Positions 12,555 to 25,443 of a stretch of DNA of 64,000 bases are shown piece after piece. Location of the stretch: assembly GCF_036785885.1 (NCBI RefSeq), contig NC_092329.1, positions 9,362,001 through 9,426,000 of the forward strand, written 5' to 3'. The stretch comes from Coffea arabica (taxonomy: Eukaryota > Streptophyta > Magnoliopsida > Gentianales > Rubiaceae). Under the pieces are notes generated by a model that saw only the letters and a list, made by a program, of their open reading frames with translations, searched no databases and was not told the DNA's origin. How positions within the stretch are numbered: the stretch's first letter is position 1; each line of letters opens with the position of its first letter. Position numbers and translations under genes: made by a program.

Positions 12555-12654
12555 TAACAGTTGGGAGACTGAATCACCATCTGATCAGATCAGACGACAG
12601 TTTATAACAGTTGAGAAACTGAACCACCATCTGATCAGACCAGACAGCAGTTTA
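12555..12654. repeat. Two tandem copies of a 50-bp unit
   Basis: The unit begins TAACAGTTG(G/A)GA and includes CCATCTGATCAGA. The second copy starts exactly 50 bases after the first (12555 and 12605) with a few substitutions. Confidence 0.8.
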
Positions 12655-13393
12655 TAGTGATTCGCTGCAGAACACAAACCTAAGTTGTGCTATGGACAAT
12701 AGCCAATGTCATTAGTAGTACAAGGCAAACCAAGATGCTCTATTCCAAACTTGACTTGCTCAAGGGTGATGATCAAATGAGGAACACATATATTTATTTA
12801 TTTAAGTAAAAGTGACACAATTAATTAATCTATTACGAGAAAAGAAAAAAGAAAACAAATTAAGTGGAAATTAAGTGGGCTTCATTACCTGACTACCATT
12901 AATTAAGACGTAAAAAATTTCGGATAGCCTCAGTTTTAGAGTTTCAGTGGCGTCGGATGCCTGCTATTTTAGATCTAAAAGTAGCTCGTCTACTTTTTTA
13001 GTTTTAGTCTAACTTTTACGTTACATTAATAAATTTCTGTCCCAGGCAGCTTGGTCAGAATCTCACTACCGTGCCTCTTAATAAATGACCTAATTAAATG
13101 CAAATTAAGCTGCCTAATCCTATCTAGATTTAGTGGCAGGAAAGTCTATTAGTTATTGTCAACCATGAAATCAGTTGTGCTGTTTAAAGAGAATGTCTGA
13201 AGTAGGTAAGACTTAAATGTACCAAAATTAATTCGATTAGGTGATTGCACCATATATCTTTAGTCCTGCAACTTGTAACCCATATCGAGGTTAATTGCAC
13301 TTTACCCCAGTAATACAGTCTTTTTTTTTTTTAGGGCACGGTTGTGATAAAGTCTTATATAAAATGACTAAATCTTATATATACTGAAATATA
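12655..13393. other. Intergenic, nothing recognised
   Basis: AT-rich. A phrase near 13290-13320 (TTGCACTTTACCCC) resembles one end of the TIR element at 24934 and may be a solitary end. Confidence 0.4.
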
Positions 13394-13692
13394 CTCCCTC
13401 CCTTTTTTTTATAACTGACGTTTAAGAAATTTGTTCTAGTATACTTTTATCTGTCGTTTTATTATCCCCATACAGTATTAATTATTTTTTCACAATTTTA
13501 CCCTTTTATCTCTCTTTTCCGATACAGGGTTCTTAATTACTGCTCCTAGTAATTATTGCTTCTCTCTTTGTAACAACCCTAGTAATTAATGAGGGTACAA
13601 AAGGAAAGTAGTGTACAGATTTTAAGCAATGAAAAACTTTTCTTAATTGGTGTGCAAAACCTTAAACGTCAGTTATAAAAAAAGGGAGGGGG
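13394..13692. mobile_element. Stowaway MITE (Tc1/mariner type), complete
   Basis: The left end CTCCCTCCC and right end GGGAGGGGG are inverted repeats that extend inward (ATAACTGACGTTTAAG against CTTAAACGTCAGTTAT). The element is flanked by TA on both sides (13392-13393 and 13693-13694). At 299 bp and with no coding capacity, it is a classical Stowaway structure. Confidence 0.85.
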
Positions 13693-14811
13693 TATATTCT
13701 ATTACGAGTGAACGCGCATCATCTATACGTAAAATTTGAATTTTAAATTCAAATTTGAATTATGTATCGTGCCTTTAATAATGAAAATCTATACACTGTC
13801 AGTAGTGTCAGTATCAGTGTATATAAGATTAATCTATAATTTTGTATTTGTAGGTTTTTAAGGGTAACGAAACTTATCACCGCAAATGTTGACAACATGC
13901 AAATTGCCCCATATCGTTTAACACATTTTAGTGGTGCAATGACGACTGATCCGTATTTTTTGGGACCCAAAAAACTCATCGATGTGTAATTTCTTGGTGG
14001 CGACCAAGACACTGCATGTGGCAACTCTATGTTCCAGACCAGAATCATCAGATCTCTCTGTTTATGCGTGGAAAGCGCTAATTGAATGGGATAGGTAACT
14101 CTTGTTTTGAGGAGAAAGAGGGAGAAGGAATTTTTTGCCAAGAAAAAAGAGGGAAGAGAGGATCAAACAGGAAAGTGAGTGGCAATTTGGTCAAGATAAG
14201 AGGGAAGGCCCAATCAAACGCAAAGCAGGTTAGGAGCTCGAAAAAGTTCATTTATTAGGGTTTGGGCCGTTGTTAGATTTTGACAATTGGACAAGTATCA
14301 AAACAAAGAAGAGTGAACTTCTTTCAAGGCTTAACATGCCTAAATTAAACTACTGCGACAAATACACGACTTCTTGTATGGAAGCTGGATTACTGATTTC
14401 TGCACATCAGAAGATGCATACATACATACATATTGTGGGATTTGGCCAGCTCTCTTTAAACAAACTATTGTAAGGAATTTAAAATTTTACTGTTAACTCT
14501 CCCTCTTAGTTTCATCTACAACCCTAAGCGATGTTGGGAAACCTTGACCGGCAAGTGAATCAGATGAACTACAGATTCACGGTTTAATCAATTTGTCTGG
14601 TTCAAACCTAGTTCAATGATTGTCAAATTTTTAATATTAAATTATTTGGATAAAATTAATATATGAAAAAGGAAAGGTCGATTTTTCATCGATTTTGATC
14701 GGTTCAACTTGTTTTTGATCAAGTCTCACAGGTCCATTTGACTTCTTAGATTAAACATAGAACTGGATTAGAATCCTGCTCGATTTACAGTTCAATTAGT
14801 CCAACTGACCA

Positions 14812-14814
<3 letters not shown>
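13693..14814. other. Intergenic, no convincing gene
   Basis: A 130-codon minus-strand frame at 13749-14141 matches nothing I know and overlaps repeat-like sequence. The part at 14540-14800, rich in GGTTCAA-type phrases, resembles sequence near 62400-62500 and 62940-62990 and is probably an old repeat. Confidence 0.45.

Positions 14815-14862
<48 letters not shown>
14815..14862. repeat. (AT)n microsatellite, about 24 units
   Basis: An uninterrupted AT run, likely to vary in length between individuals. Confidence 0.95.
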
Positions 14863-14867
<5 letters not shown>

Positions 14868-14995
14868 CGTATCCTCATTCTTATCGTTTCATGTTTTTTC
14901 TTTCCTACGTGGTTTAACGAGACGGCAAGTAGTTTCCTACGTGGCTTGCTCCTTTTTGTTTGGATTTATATCAATTCTTATTTCCTATATTATAT

Positions 14996-15122
14996 GATTG
15001 GTCCGATAAGATATATGAATTCTTAGTCCGATAAGAACTGTTTGTCCGATAAGAATTGTTAGTCCGATAAGATATATCAATCATACTAAGATATATCAAT
15101 TCTTAGTTCGATAAGAATTGTT
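14996..15122. repeat. Short minisatellite of a GTCCGATAAGA unit
   Basis: Five or more irregularly spaced copies of (G/T)TCCGATAAGA with AATTGTTA or TATATCAA spacers occur within 127 bp. Spacing is 18-30 bp, too irregular and too diverged for a CRISPR array, and this is plant DNA. Confidence 0.7.
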
Positions 15123-18100
15123 ACAACTACAAGAAATAGAAAAGTAACTAATTTCAATTAATAAATCATCTTTTCTTCAAAAAAAAAAAAGTTATTTGGA
15201 CGATTGTGGTTTTATTTCCTATAAGAATTCTTAATATTATATGATTCTTATTTTCTACCCAAAGTTATGTACTTTAAGCAGCTTAAATCAAGATAAACTT
15301 ACTTTTAATGTTCTTATCAATATCTCTTTATATCCTTATCAATTCTTATTTCTTATACCTACACTACATATAACCTCTAATATATTGATTTCAAGCATCA
15401 AATTCATGGTTAGGTATTTTCAGTGCAAACGGTTGGTACATTAAAGTATCGATTTTGAGTTTCCACTCCTCTTGATTATCAGGTACATCTTCTTTCAATA
15501 CATATTTTTTTAATAAAAGGCATATTGATCTTCAATTGTAAGAGTTTAGTAACGTATCTTGAATTTTATTTTTGTTTTATTTTCTGTTTGTTTTGTATGA
15601 AGACATAGAAATTGATTTAACATGCACGTTTTCAGTCCCAAAATGTAATTGATTTAATGTTATATATTTTAATTGGTTCAAAGACCACTTTGGGTAAAAT
15701 AATTTTTTTACTGTCCCAAGTAGATAACTCTAAATAATTGAGTGATAAAATTATGCCACTTGCTCTTTGTAAGTAGAACATGACAAAACGAGCAAGATCC
15801 ATTGAAAAATTGTCAAATGGAATTTCCATTGAATTTCTTTAATTGGTCACATGCATCGAATTACAGTCATGCACGCGTCAGTACATTGCAATGGGTGCAC
15901 CCGTTCTGTGGATAGCTTTGGAGTCTTTCTTTTGACTGATTAATGCGAAGATCAATCTTATGACATTAACTAAAACGGAATCCTATTGGGCCGTTTCGAA
16001 TGCATTATAATTTTCATTTTATAAACATGTCAAAAAAATGAGAACAAACAATTGCTGAAAGATTCAAGTTTACAAGATGAATGAAAAGTTTAAAAAGGAT
16101 GCAACTATGCTAAGTAAAAACTAAATAAATAGTTGTTGTTTCGGTAGACGAACAACTTCCTTGACTAACGAGGTTTTGCATGGATTGCCATTTTTTTTTC
16201 AAAAATTACGTTTGTTTTTCGTAAATATTTTTTAATCAAGTGCCATTTTTTTCATGGGTTTTGTTGTCCAGAATTTTTGTAATGAAATTGTTTTCAGTGA
16301 GCCAAAAGATTCTTTTTTTTTTTTTAAATGTTCATCTTCAAATGTAAGAATTTTATGGAAGTAAATGCTATTGTTGATTACGTCCCATGTTGTTCTTAAA
16401 TTTTTAATAATCAATTGACTAAGATATTTCTTCACGAAATTTGTGTCTTTAGCTATTATTACTGTTAGTTCTTTAGTTGAATTTTTTTTGCTATGTCTGA
16501 TACCGCTGTTAAATATTCATATTATAAGCATTTGGCCTATGCCTTTTGAGTGATCATGAACTCAAAGGGGAAAATTAATTTTGGTTTCTTTTGCGAAATT
16601 TATGTATGTTGGTGTTCAAGGGTCAACGCAACAAGATTGTCGTGGGCATAATATATAGTCAATTAAGTCTACAAATACAATTTACTATAAAATTATTACC
16701 CACTTTAATACATCAAATACCATAAATAGTGTGGCTAATTAAATCCTGCTTTGCTATCATACAGTGATAATGGAAAATGAATAAATGCTGAGTTGCACGG
16801 ACAAATCGAGGAGAATGTTCAAACAGAAGAAAAACAAAATAAGTTTATGAAGAGTAGAATATTATTTTATACTATTTACTGCACCTTTTATTTATTTTCA
16901 GGTTTTTGAATGCTATTTTTTCCATTTTTGAATTATTATTCACTGAATTAGATTTTCAAATTTATATTATAAGAATACTTTATATTACAATGCGCACATA
17001 GTAATATACTTAAGACAAGTTATAATAAATTATACATTAAATTTGTATTTTATATCGATATTTTTATAAAATTAACTAAATAGTTTATTTTTTTTCGACA
17101 ATTCCCGTTCAACGAACAGGTATAAAAATAGTTTGATCCTGTTTTCAAAACACTAATTGTAAGGGGAAGTTACTGTCAGTTCAATTTGTTGAACCGACCA
17201 ATTTGATCCTATTTTCAAAACACTAGTTACTGCCACCGAATAAGCTGCTTCGTTACGCAAGCGAACGACAAAAATTGCACGAATGCTGATAGATAGGCCA
17301 ATATCGAACAACATCCAACAGATGTCGGCATTCAGACCAATTTATGGAGTACACGGTATCTCGATCTTCAAGTCATTCCTCTGTCCTCAATCACTCTATT
17401 GTGGTCAAAATTCAAAAAACACGGCTGAGCACTTGAAACTAAACAACCCTCTCATTCCTTACCTTTAGCCGCTAGTTTTAACATTATTCTTAATTAAAAG
17501 CCTTGAATCACAAACTTATTTTTGAAGGGAAGTCCAAACCAAATAAGTTTCTAGTTTTTTTTTTGATATAAAATAACTTGATGTAAAAGGTGGGTAAATC
17601 CGAAGGTGAAAAAAAAGGTTGGTGGAGCTATATGTTAATGATGGAGGAAAGAAAGGCGGTTTGAGACTGGCTTGTCTTGGAGTAGGAACTATGAAGAGGA
17701 AGGTGAAGGGGCTAGAGCCAGTAAAAGTTTTGAAGTTCAAATTCAGAATAATTTTAACGAATGTGAGTCGAGTTTTAGCTCAACCTCAGGTTCAAACTCA
17801 AGATAATTTTAGCGAATTGAATTCAAATACAATTCTCAACTAATTAAATAAATGAGTCGAGCTGGAGTTAAATTCGAAAATTTAACGAGTCAAAGTTATA
17901 AGTCAAAAGCTCAACTCAAATCATCTCATTTACATCCCTAAGATTAAGGGAAGGGATTCATTTGCAGGTGGTGCAATGGCCAAATAAGTAGAGCAAGCGA
18001 GGGTGACTATCATGAGATAGGGCCTGCGTGTTGAGACTGAAGAATTTAGAGATGAAGGGAATATTGATTGAAGATAGGGGTGAAATTAGTCTTTTAAAGC

Positions 18101-18403
18101 ATTTCCAGGTCAATCGGCCATGTTGGTCCAAATGAATCATTCACATCAAGTATCATTTTTCCAAAATGGCACGCCACATTTAAGTCTACAGCATGAACTA
18201 GTACCACTTTCCAAAATGGCACACCTCATTAAAGGCTGCAGCCTGACAATAGCTCTAAAATAATACTAAGCCTTTGCTGTTTACATTTTACAATCAAGTT
18301 GCAATTTACAATCAATCGATCTGTTTATGAAGGAGATTGGTTATAATGCATTTCAATATTTAGTGAGCAGGTTGGATATTTGAAATCTTCAACTTGAGGG
18401 GAG
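15123..18403. other. Intergenic with short duplications, no gene seen
   Basis: A 27-bp phrase (TTTGATCCT.TTTTCAAAACA) occurs at 17131 and again at 17202. A 42-bp phrase around CCAAAATGGCAC is duplicated at 18155 and 18208. The small frames here (for example 17283-17468) match nothing recognised. Confidence 0.5.
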
Positions 18404-18870
18404 TGTTTGAAATCAATCCTAATCAAGTCCCTTGATTGTCTTGCTGATTACCTAATCCAATCAAGCCTCCTAATCATTATCTAATCCTCAATTGTCTCTA
18501 TTTCTTGATTATCTCTTTAATTATTTTTTGAAACTCTCTAAACCTAAATTCTTCTCTTGCTCCTTGACTTTTTCTTGCCTTGCAAACAAAGCATCTTCTT
18601 CCCTCCCTCCCATGTCTTCTTTCTGTAGTTTTTGGATTTATAATAAATTCTCTCTCTGCATAAGTTTCACTTATGATAAAGTTTCTCTTAGAATTCTCTA
18701 GTCAGAGTTTCTTCTGCCTTAAGAATTTTGGTAAACGTTTTCTCTTATTCTGTCGTAGACATTTTTAGTGAGAGTTTTGTTAGTTTTATATTTTTTTTTA
18801 TTGATCTAAGTTTTTTAAGATTATCAGATCAAGATTCTTTAAATTTATCTCGTCAGATCTCATATTAACA
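18404..18870 (+). mobile_element. Copia-type LTR remnant (3' LTR with polypurine tract)
   Basis: CAACTTGAGGGGAG at 18390-18403 is the usual Copia polypurine tract. The following sequence starts TGTTTGAAATC and a plausible end ATTAACA lies at 18870, giving TGTT...AACA. A few codons before the tract resemble the end of a Copia polyprotein but carry a stop. No matching 5' LTR is in the window, so this is a truncated or 3'-end remnant. Confidence 0.45.
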
Positions 18871-20552
18871 TTTGAGTTTAAACCAATTCATTAGCAAATA
18901 TAGAAGAAAGCAAGTGGTGTAGTTAGAAGTATACATAAATTATCATGGGACTATAAATGCTTTATCTTTTAAATATTTTTTGAGTTTCACAGTGTATTAT
19001 TTTCTTGACTATTCAAATCTATAATATCTTATTCTTCAAATCTATTTGTATCTATATGGTTGCAATATATATCTATATCTATATGTATTAGAGGGCAGGT
19101 TTTTGATGAGGAGCTTCCAAAAGCATTAGAAATTCAAATCCTTTTTAATGACAATTTTATATATTTTTTTAATTTAGTAATCTTTATATTTTAATTAACG
19201 GGTAATAAACACAACTACAAATCACGTTTGCAAATCACAAACCACGTCTTATACTTTATTTTTACTACATTTTAGATTTTTTTTTAATTTAATAATCTTT
19301 ATCCCTTAACTAACGGGTAATAACCATCCCTACATATCACGTCCCCTACAAATCTTTGCAAATTACAAATCATGTCTGACACTTGATCACACAACTAATA
19401 GTAATAAGAAATTCACCACAACGAAAATCATATATTGAAAATTGAGGAGCCCAATTGAATTACAATTTTCATAATTCCCACAATTCTACTTATATGACAT
19501 ATCTTACTTTCATAATTATTCGCAAAAATTGAAGATTGCTAACCCATTTTATTTTCATTTGTCATCCACAAAAACCAAATCCAGCAAGAAAAAAAAACAC
19601 TACCCATCATAGTTTCACCATGGATGAATCCCACCTACAAAAACTTCGATGGCACCTAAATTCAAAATCATGCCTACGGTAAATTTATTCCACTTTAAAT
19701 AATTACTGAACAAAATTTTCAATTCATAATTATAACCTATATTTTCTTTCATTCTTACTAGGTTAAATATTTTCAAATATTTGCTTACATTCAGAGCATT
19801 AATATAGAAAATATGTTCTATGAGCTATGCAAAAATTGTCATGTGAAGGTCATTTTGCAAAAACATTGCATATGCATTGTAATGATATGGTCAAAACTAT
19901 TGTCAATTAATTAATTTCTTGTACTTTTAATTTCAACATATTTTTTAATATTGTATATAACATTTTCTTTTCAAACAGGTACAATGTTAATATACAAATC
20001 GTAGATTCAAGTGGTAACCTACATTTTAATCTACAAAACAGACATGCACGAGACCCTATTTGCAGGCTATTAGTGGAATGATTACTATTATTTGGATGAG
20101 AAAGGTTGGAAAGGCAACCATTAAGACCCTTATCCTTCAAACTTGGTTATTTTCTAGAGCATGCTACCCCTACATGTTTTTGACATATCAGGAAGAACAA
20201 GATTTGTTGCAAAGCCAATGGTAAAACCAAAAGGGCTTACTATTTCCACAAGAAAGACTGGAATTTGAAGTTTGACTGCTGTCTAAAGAACATGAATTCT
20301 TCATAAGGATCAAAAGATACTACAAGCTAATTTAAAGGCTGCAATTTGCAACCTTTTTTGCCATGGCTATACATTTACCCTCTATTCATGACGGAAACAT
20401 GACAAGATGAAGTTTTTACTTATCATCCTCGCCTTCTTTAGGATGGCATCAAGAAGGACAAAATTAATTACATGGGGATGATGAATAAAATTTCTGTTTC
20501 TACATATGGCCTACTGCATACTGCGCTTGAGATTAACTAGAGTTTCCTGCCA
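18871..20552. other. Intergenic with a tandem duplication; 3' flank of the PP2C gene
   Basis: Two copies of a 100-bp block lie at 19168-19260 and 19282-19385 (AATAATCTTTAT, AACGGGTAATAA, AAATCACG). The last 200-400 bases before 20553 are probably the 3' UTR of the phosphatase gene. The 77-codon frame at 19907-20140 (-) is unrecognised. Confidence 0.5.
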
Positions 20553-22951
20553 CTAATTTACAAACTTTTGAAGGTTAATCACCATCACTGTTATATCATC
20601 CACACCACCTCGGCTGGTAGACATAGCTATAAGCTCCTTGCAGGACTCCAATGAATCCTTCTTACTTGATACTACATCAACTGCCTCCTGATCACCTACC
20701 TGAAGTTTCAATTAAAAAGAATAATCGTTCAGTTTATGATCATTACTAATAATAATGGCTAATTAAATATGGGAAAAGTTGAAAGAAAAATGACAGAAAA
20801 CCAGTGCAACAGGGGCTTGATCAGGTGTATACCTTATCCCACAATCCATCAGAAGCCACGATCAGAAAATCACAGTCATAAGTTAAAGGAAGTTGCAAAA
20901 TATCCGGTTCAGAAATGACATGATCTTTCAAGTAAAGGTCACCAAATGCCCTGGAAACTGCAAGGGTTCCATTCACTCTCCAAACACCATTTCGACAATG
21001 CAAAAGACCACCCTGCAAATTTGACCAATGGGATACATGCTTAACATCAAGTTAACTTATACGATGGGATTTGGGTTTGAATCAAGCTAATTGGAAACAA
21101 GAAATTGGTCAATATAGTTAATTTACTTACCGATTTTTCGATGCGAATACGCTCATCCTCCCTGGTGAGGCGATGATCTTTAGTCAATGCAGTAGCTACT
21201 CCTTTTCTACTAAGGATTACTTTACAATCGCCTACATTTGCTACGTGCAGTTCTCCATCCTTGACCAGGACGCTAGCTGCACAAGCTCCACCATTCACCT
21301 TCTGCAACCAATTCAAGCAATAATGTCTGATTGAGCAACTTTATTTAAATCCAATAAGAAATTACTAAATTATTTGGTAAGACCAATTCGCACAATGTAA
21401 TTTGGTGATAGTATATAACAAAAACATTAGTTAAGGATGAGTGTCGAGCACAACAAACTAATGTACAATATTATGTTGAACCCTTGTATTAAATTCAGTA
21501 AAATAAAAAATTTGTTGGTAATCTTGATTTAAATAGTCTGGCCAGCAGCCAAAATACTTGCATTGTATAGCATAAGGCAACTTGACATCGAAGAAAACAA
21601 AATTGGTAGTTCTAACTTCTAACAGTAGAAGATAAAAGAAAGAGGGAGAAGGAAATAGTCAAAGAGTCATAAATCTGCAAAGTTAATTTGGAAAAGAAAC
21701 GTGGCAACGAGTTGCTATCAGTACCACATTCCTGTTTTCTCCTTCATAAAGATGCATGGGAAAGTAAAATAATTGAAGTCTGCAGGCACTTGCATGTGAG
21801 AATACGTGTAGACAAAAAGTCAAACCAATTATATAAGGTTGATCAAGTTTAAATGCCTTTGTTTAGAAGTAATGGTAGTCTACCCGATTAAGGAATTGCT
21901 CATCCGTGACCGAGTAACCTTTGCGTACTGCTGCTTCAATCCTGTTTCCATCATTTCCCAACAACTGTATCTCATTCATTATGTTCCTTCCGAGATTTTC
22001 AGCTACAAAATCAGCAGCAGCTCGGCCTCCATGCCCATCAATCACCACAAAAAATGCCTAAAACAAGAAAAGATCATCTCATTAAAAAATTGTGAGCTAT
22101 AAGAACATCATATCTCGGTTATATTATTATAAAAACAATCCTTATTGAAAAATTGAATCTAACTTTGCCTGAGAAAATGTTAAAGAAAAGTGTCTTTTTT
22201 AAGCAGAAAAAAAAAATGCATTTTTTTTGGGTAGCGTAAAAGTACTGCACATTTGTATGCAGTAGAAGATATTCAATATGTTAACGAAAATGGATCATGA
22301 ACTTACTTGTTTAGGGTTGCCTGAAATATCTAGCATGACACCATGCCCATCTTCCATTATTTCTCTCCTTCCTTTCTTACTAGCCATGGCAAAACCTTTT
22401 CCTTCCGTCTGAAATTCCTTCCTCTCCAAAATTTTCCCTACTTGACCGAAATCTGAAGCCGGGCAATATGCCGGTACAATGAGCTGTGCAGGCCTCTTCT
22501 TTAATATTGTAGATTGCTTTTTCTCGAAGGGGTTCTTAATAGCACTACTTTTCACAACAGCTGGATCTTCCAAGGTCACCGAACCATGATTTTCACTGGG
22601 GGAGAGATACTCTTCGCATGCTTCATGAATTGGCTTATTGATTTCTGGTACAGCCAATTGATGCGGACCATGATCGCTAGATTTCTTTTTTCGATCAAGT
22701 TCTTGATCCTTAATATTGTTACCGATGATCTTCTGTCTCTTTGAGCCTCCAAATTGCTTGAAAGATGCCCCTTTTTCGACGAAGAATGAGCTGAGCCATG
22801 TTGCTGGAGGAGTGCCAGAAGAAGATTGTTTTGATGCTGCAGCCGAGGTTATGGCCATGGCCATGCAAATGCTTTTCCTGAGGCGTCGGAGGAAGATTAA
22901 ACCTAGAGAGATTACTGAAACTCGTAGAACAAATTCACATAATTCTATCAT
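20553..22951 (-). CDS. Protein phosphatase 2C (PPM family), probably clade B/AP2C-like, five exons
   Basis: The exons are 22951-22307, 22057-21884, 21301-21131, 21012-20833 and 20699-20553. All introns are GT/AG in phase 0, giving 438 residues with stop TAG. The enzyme is a metal-dependent Ser/Thr phosphatase. Residues 199-201 (M-E-D) and 222-226 (D-G-H-G-G) hold the first metal ligands. [23 protein letters not shown] (D385) and GGVDDIT (D424, D425) are the later PP2C motifs, so the active site looks complete. Residues 151-160 ([10 protein letters not shown]) fit a kinase-interaction motif, basic residues then hydrophobic-x-hydrophobic, as in AP2C phosphatases that dephosphorylate stress MAP kinases. 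The N-terminus has a hydrophobic patch (about 8-20). Translation could also begin at M30 or M32. The AP2C placement is by motif recognition only. A TATA box lies upstream at 23140-23146. Confidence 0.92.
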
Positions 22952-23952
22952 TTTCCAATTGGGATTTTGCTATTCATACAATCTTTGCAAAACTCGTACC
23001 ACAAAATTGATGAAGTCGATCGATGAAATGATTAATCAGCAGACGTGGTAGTTTTCCTTGTTTTTGTCGTTGATGATGAATGAATGAAAGAAATAATGCA
23101 AGAACGAAAATGAATGTGGGAATTGGCCAGGGAGACGTGTTATATAGGAAGGCGGCAAAGAACAATGATTTGATTTATGGTAATGAACTAATGATATGGT
23201 TTTAACGGGTCAAATATGAAAGAGACAAGATCTTATGCCCTCAGCAACCTTCTGGTTAACGAGTCAAAGGGTGGATAAATTGGAGGTGAAATATTCTATG
23301 GTTGTTGATGAGTTCAACGTAAGCATACGCAATGTCTTATTATTGTAGTATTGTTTTGGGAAACCTTCAACGCCAGGGAAATGGTCCTTTCTACTACTAT
23401 TTTTTGCACTTCTTAATTGTGCAGATACCTTTGGTAAAAGCCAAGCAAGTATATTTGATTTCCAGAGAGAAATAACCTGCCTTGAAAATGTCTTTACTCT
23501 CTGGAACATTGATTTTATCATAAATGCTTGAGAATGAGTCCTTTTTTTTTTTTTTATTTCGCAATCTTGGGAAGTTTATAGCTTGGATTGGCCGTTTATA
23601 ACAAGAGTCTTTTTTTTGATCAAGCACATTTTTGACGGCCCGCTGCTGTTTCAGATCAAAACAAGCTATTAATTTGTCAATAGAGGATAATGGAAATTGG
23701 GAATTTTTTTTTTTTGGCAGGGAAGAGTGGAATCTAAAAAGTGAAGAAGGGATGAGAATTAAAATCTAAAAACTCTACAGTTTGAGGTCTCAATCTTAAT
23801 CACTAGATTAGATTGGAATTGAGACCTGATCATAAAGTAAAGTACATGATGAAAATGGTTAATTTACAGCTCAAGGTTGACAGGTTTGTTGCGTGCAACT
23901 TGTGGTGGGGAATGAAAACCAACATAAATAATTTGTGCTAGCACAATTAAAC
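22952..23952 (-). promoter_or_regulatory. Promoter and 5' UTR region of the PP2C gene
   Basis: TATATAA on the minus strand (23146-23140) lies about 190 bases before the start codon, predicting transcription from roughly 23110 and a leader of about 160 bases. Beyond it, to 23952, the sequence is AT-rich with no gene recognised. The short frames at 23264-23627 look accidental. Confidence 0.55.
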
Positions 23953-24346
23953 CGCAACCGATCTTCTGTCCCACACTCTGTGTCACTCTCTGTCCTATTT
24001 TTTATTATATTGCTATTTTACCTTCATAAATAGGATGTTTTAATTCTTTTTTGTATTCTTAAGATCCAATAACTATTAATTAAGTAATATATAAAATTTA
24101 ACAAATTCAAAAAATCAAAATGCATGCAAAATCAGATTTTTTATGAATTTTCTGTTATATTTTTAATTTTCTATTATATATTACTTTTTTGAAACTGTTG
24201 TATTTATTTTTTTACTTCATTGATAGTTATTGGATCTTAAGGGCACAAAAAAGAATTAAAACATGATGTTTATGAAGGAAAAATAGCAATATTATAAAAA
24301 ATGGGACAGAGAGTAGCAAGGGGTATGGGACAGAAGATCCGTTGCA
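23953..24346. mobile_element. Mutator-type MITE, copy 1, with 9-bp target duplication
   Basis: The left end CGCAACCGATCTTCTGTCCC and right end GGGACAGAAGATCCGTTGCA form inverted repeats that continue inward for about 130 bp (TTATTATATTGCTATTTTACC against a matching right arm). The flanks CAATTAAAC (23944-23952 and 24347-24355) are a perfect 9-bp duplication, the size made by Mutator transposases. The last base of the right end is changed from the G seen in copy 2. The element is 394 bp and non-coding. Copy 2 is at 59087. Confidence 0.88.
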
Positions 24347-24933
24347 CAATTAAACACTCTAGTATTTGGAATTGTGTTCTCTAGATGGCCATATTAAGTC
24401 ATGTCCAGCTTTATATATTTTCGAGAGAGATATAAAACTTTGCAAAGTTGGATTTACTTCTGATCTGTTTCTTGTGCATCTAAGCAAAATCTTGCAAAAC
24501 GAAAGTTCTTTTTGGCTGTTGTTAAACAAACATTTTGCAGAATTGAGATCAATAGATCAAGTGGCACTATATAAGTCCAACTTTGACCAATAGAGAAACA
24601 TTGAAAATTTCAAGTGGATTCTTCCTTAATTCTTTGGTAAATAAATGACATTTTAATAATCCCCAAGGTTTAATTTTACACATGTACTCTTCCTACCCCA
24701 AAAAGAAAAAAAGATATGCAATCTATCATTGCCCTTGAAATTCATTTACTAAATTCCAAAAAGGGTGATTTATCATTTTATGGAGGGTGGTTTCAGAAGT
24801 ACAAGCTCCTTTTCTTTAATTTGCTAACTTAAGGAAGGTTTATTTAACCTATTATAAAAGCTAATTAGGGTGACTATTTTGAACCAAAGAAATCATCTTA
24901 AGTGGTAAAACCTTTTGGTCTTAAAAAAAAAAA
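24347..24933. other. Intergenic, no gene
   Basis: A 75-codon frame at 24366-24593 (+) is unrecognised. An A-run at 24922-24933 borders the next element. Confidence 0.45.
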
Positions 24934-25443
24934 GGCAAATTACACTTTGCTCCTTTGTGATTTAGTGCTTTTGCACACGACCCTCTATAATTTTAAAAAC
25001 TATACATAACTCTCTCATGATTTAAATTAAAGTGTCACAGTGACGGAATTTGCATTCTGTGACGGAGATAACAAAAATATAAAAAATAACCCTATGTAAA
25101 GTTGAAAATTATTTATTAACCACATGAGAGTTATGTATATATTTTGAAATTTATAAGGGAGTTATATGATAAAACACTAAATCATAAGGAAGTTATATGG
25201 TAAAACATAAAATCATATGGAGTTAAACTGTCATGCATATTATGTTTATATATTTTGATTACTTCAACCATTTTAGTTTTTAAACAAGGGTAATTTCGAC
25301 ATTTTCATAGATTTCGTTACGAGTGGTCATTTCGTCATTTTGATACTTTAATTTAAATTACAATAGGGTTATATATAATATTTAAAATTATAGAGGATTA
25401 TGTGAAAAATTGCTATACAACAGGAGGTAAAGCATATTTTACC
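24934..25443. mobile_element. TIR element, probably Mutator-like MITE
   Basis: The left arm (GGCAAATTACACTTTGCTCC, then CCTCTATAATTTTAAA) and the right arm on the other strand (GGTAAAATATGCTTTACCTC, then CCTCTATAATTTTAAA) match over about 100 bp. It is 510 bp with no coding capacity. The flanks are A-rich, so the target duplication cannot be read. Confidence 0.65.

Noticed and set aside
13749-14141. 130-codon minus-strand frame
   Set aside because: No homology recognised and it partly overlaps repeat-like sequence.
14996-15122. Repeats with spacers, CRISPR-like at first sight
   Set aside because: Irregular spacing, diverged units and plant nuclear context; called a minisatellite.
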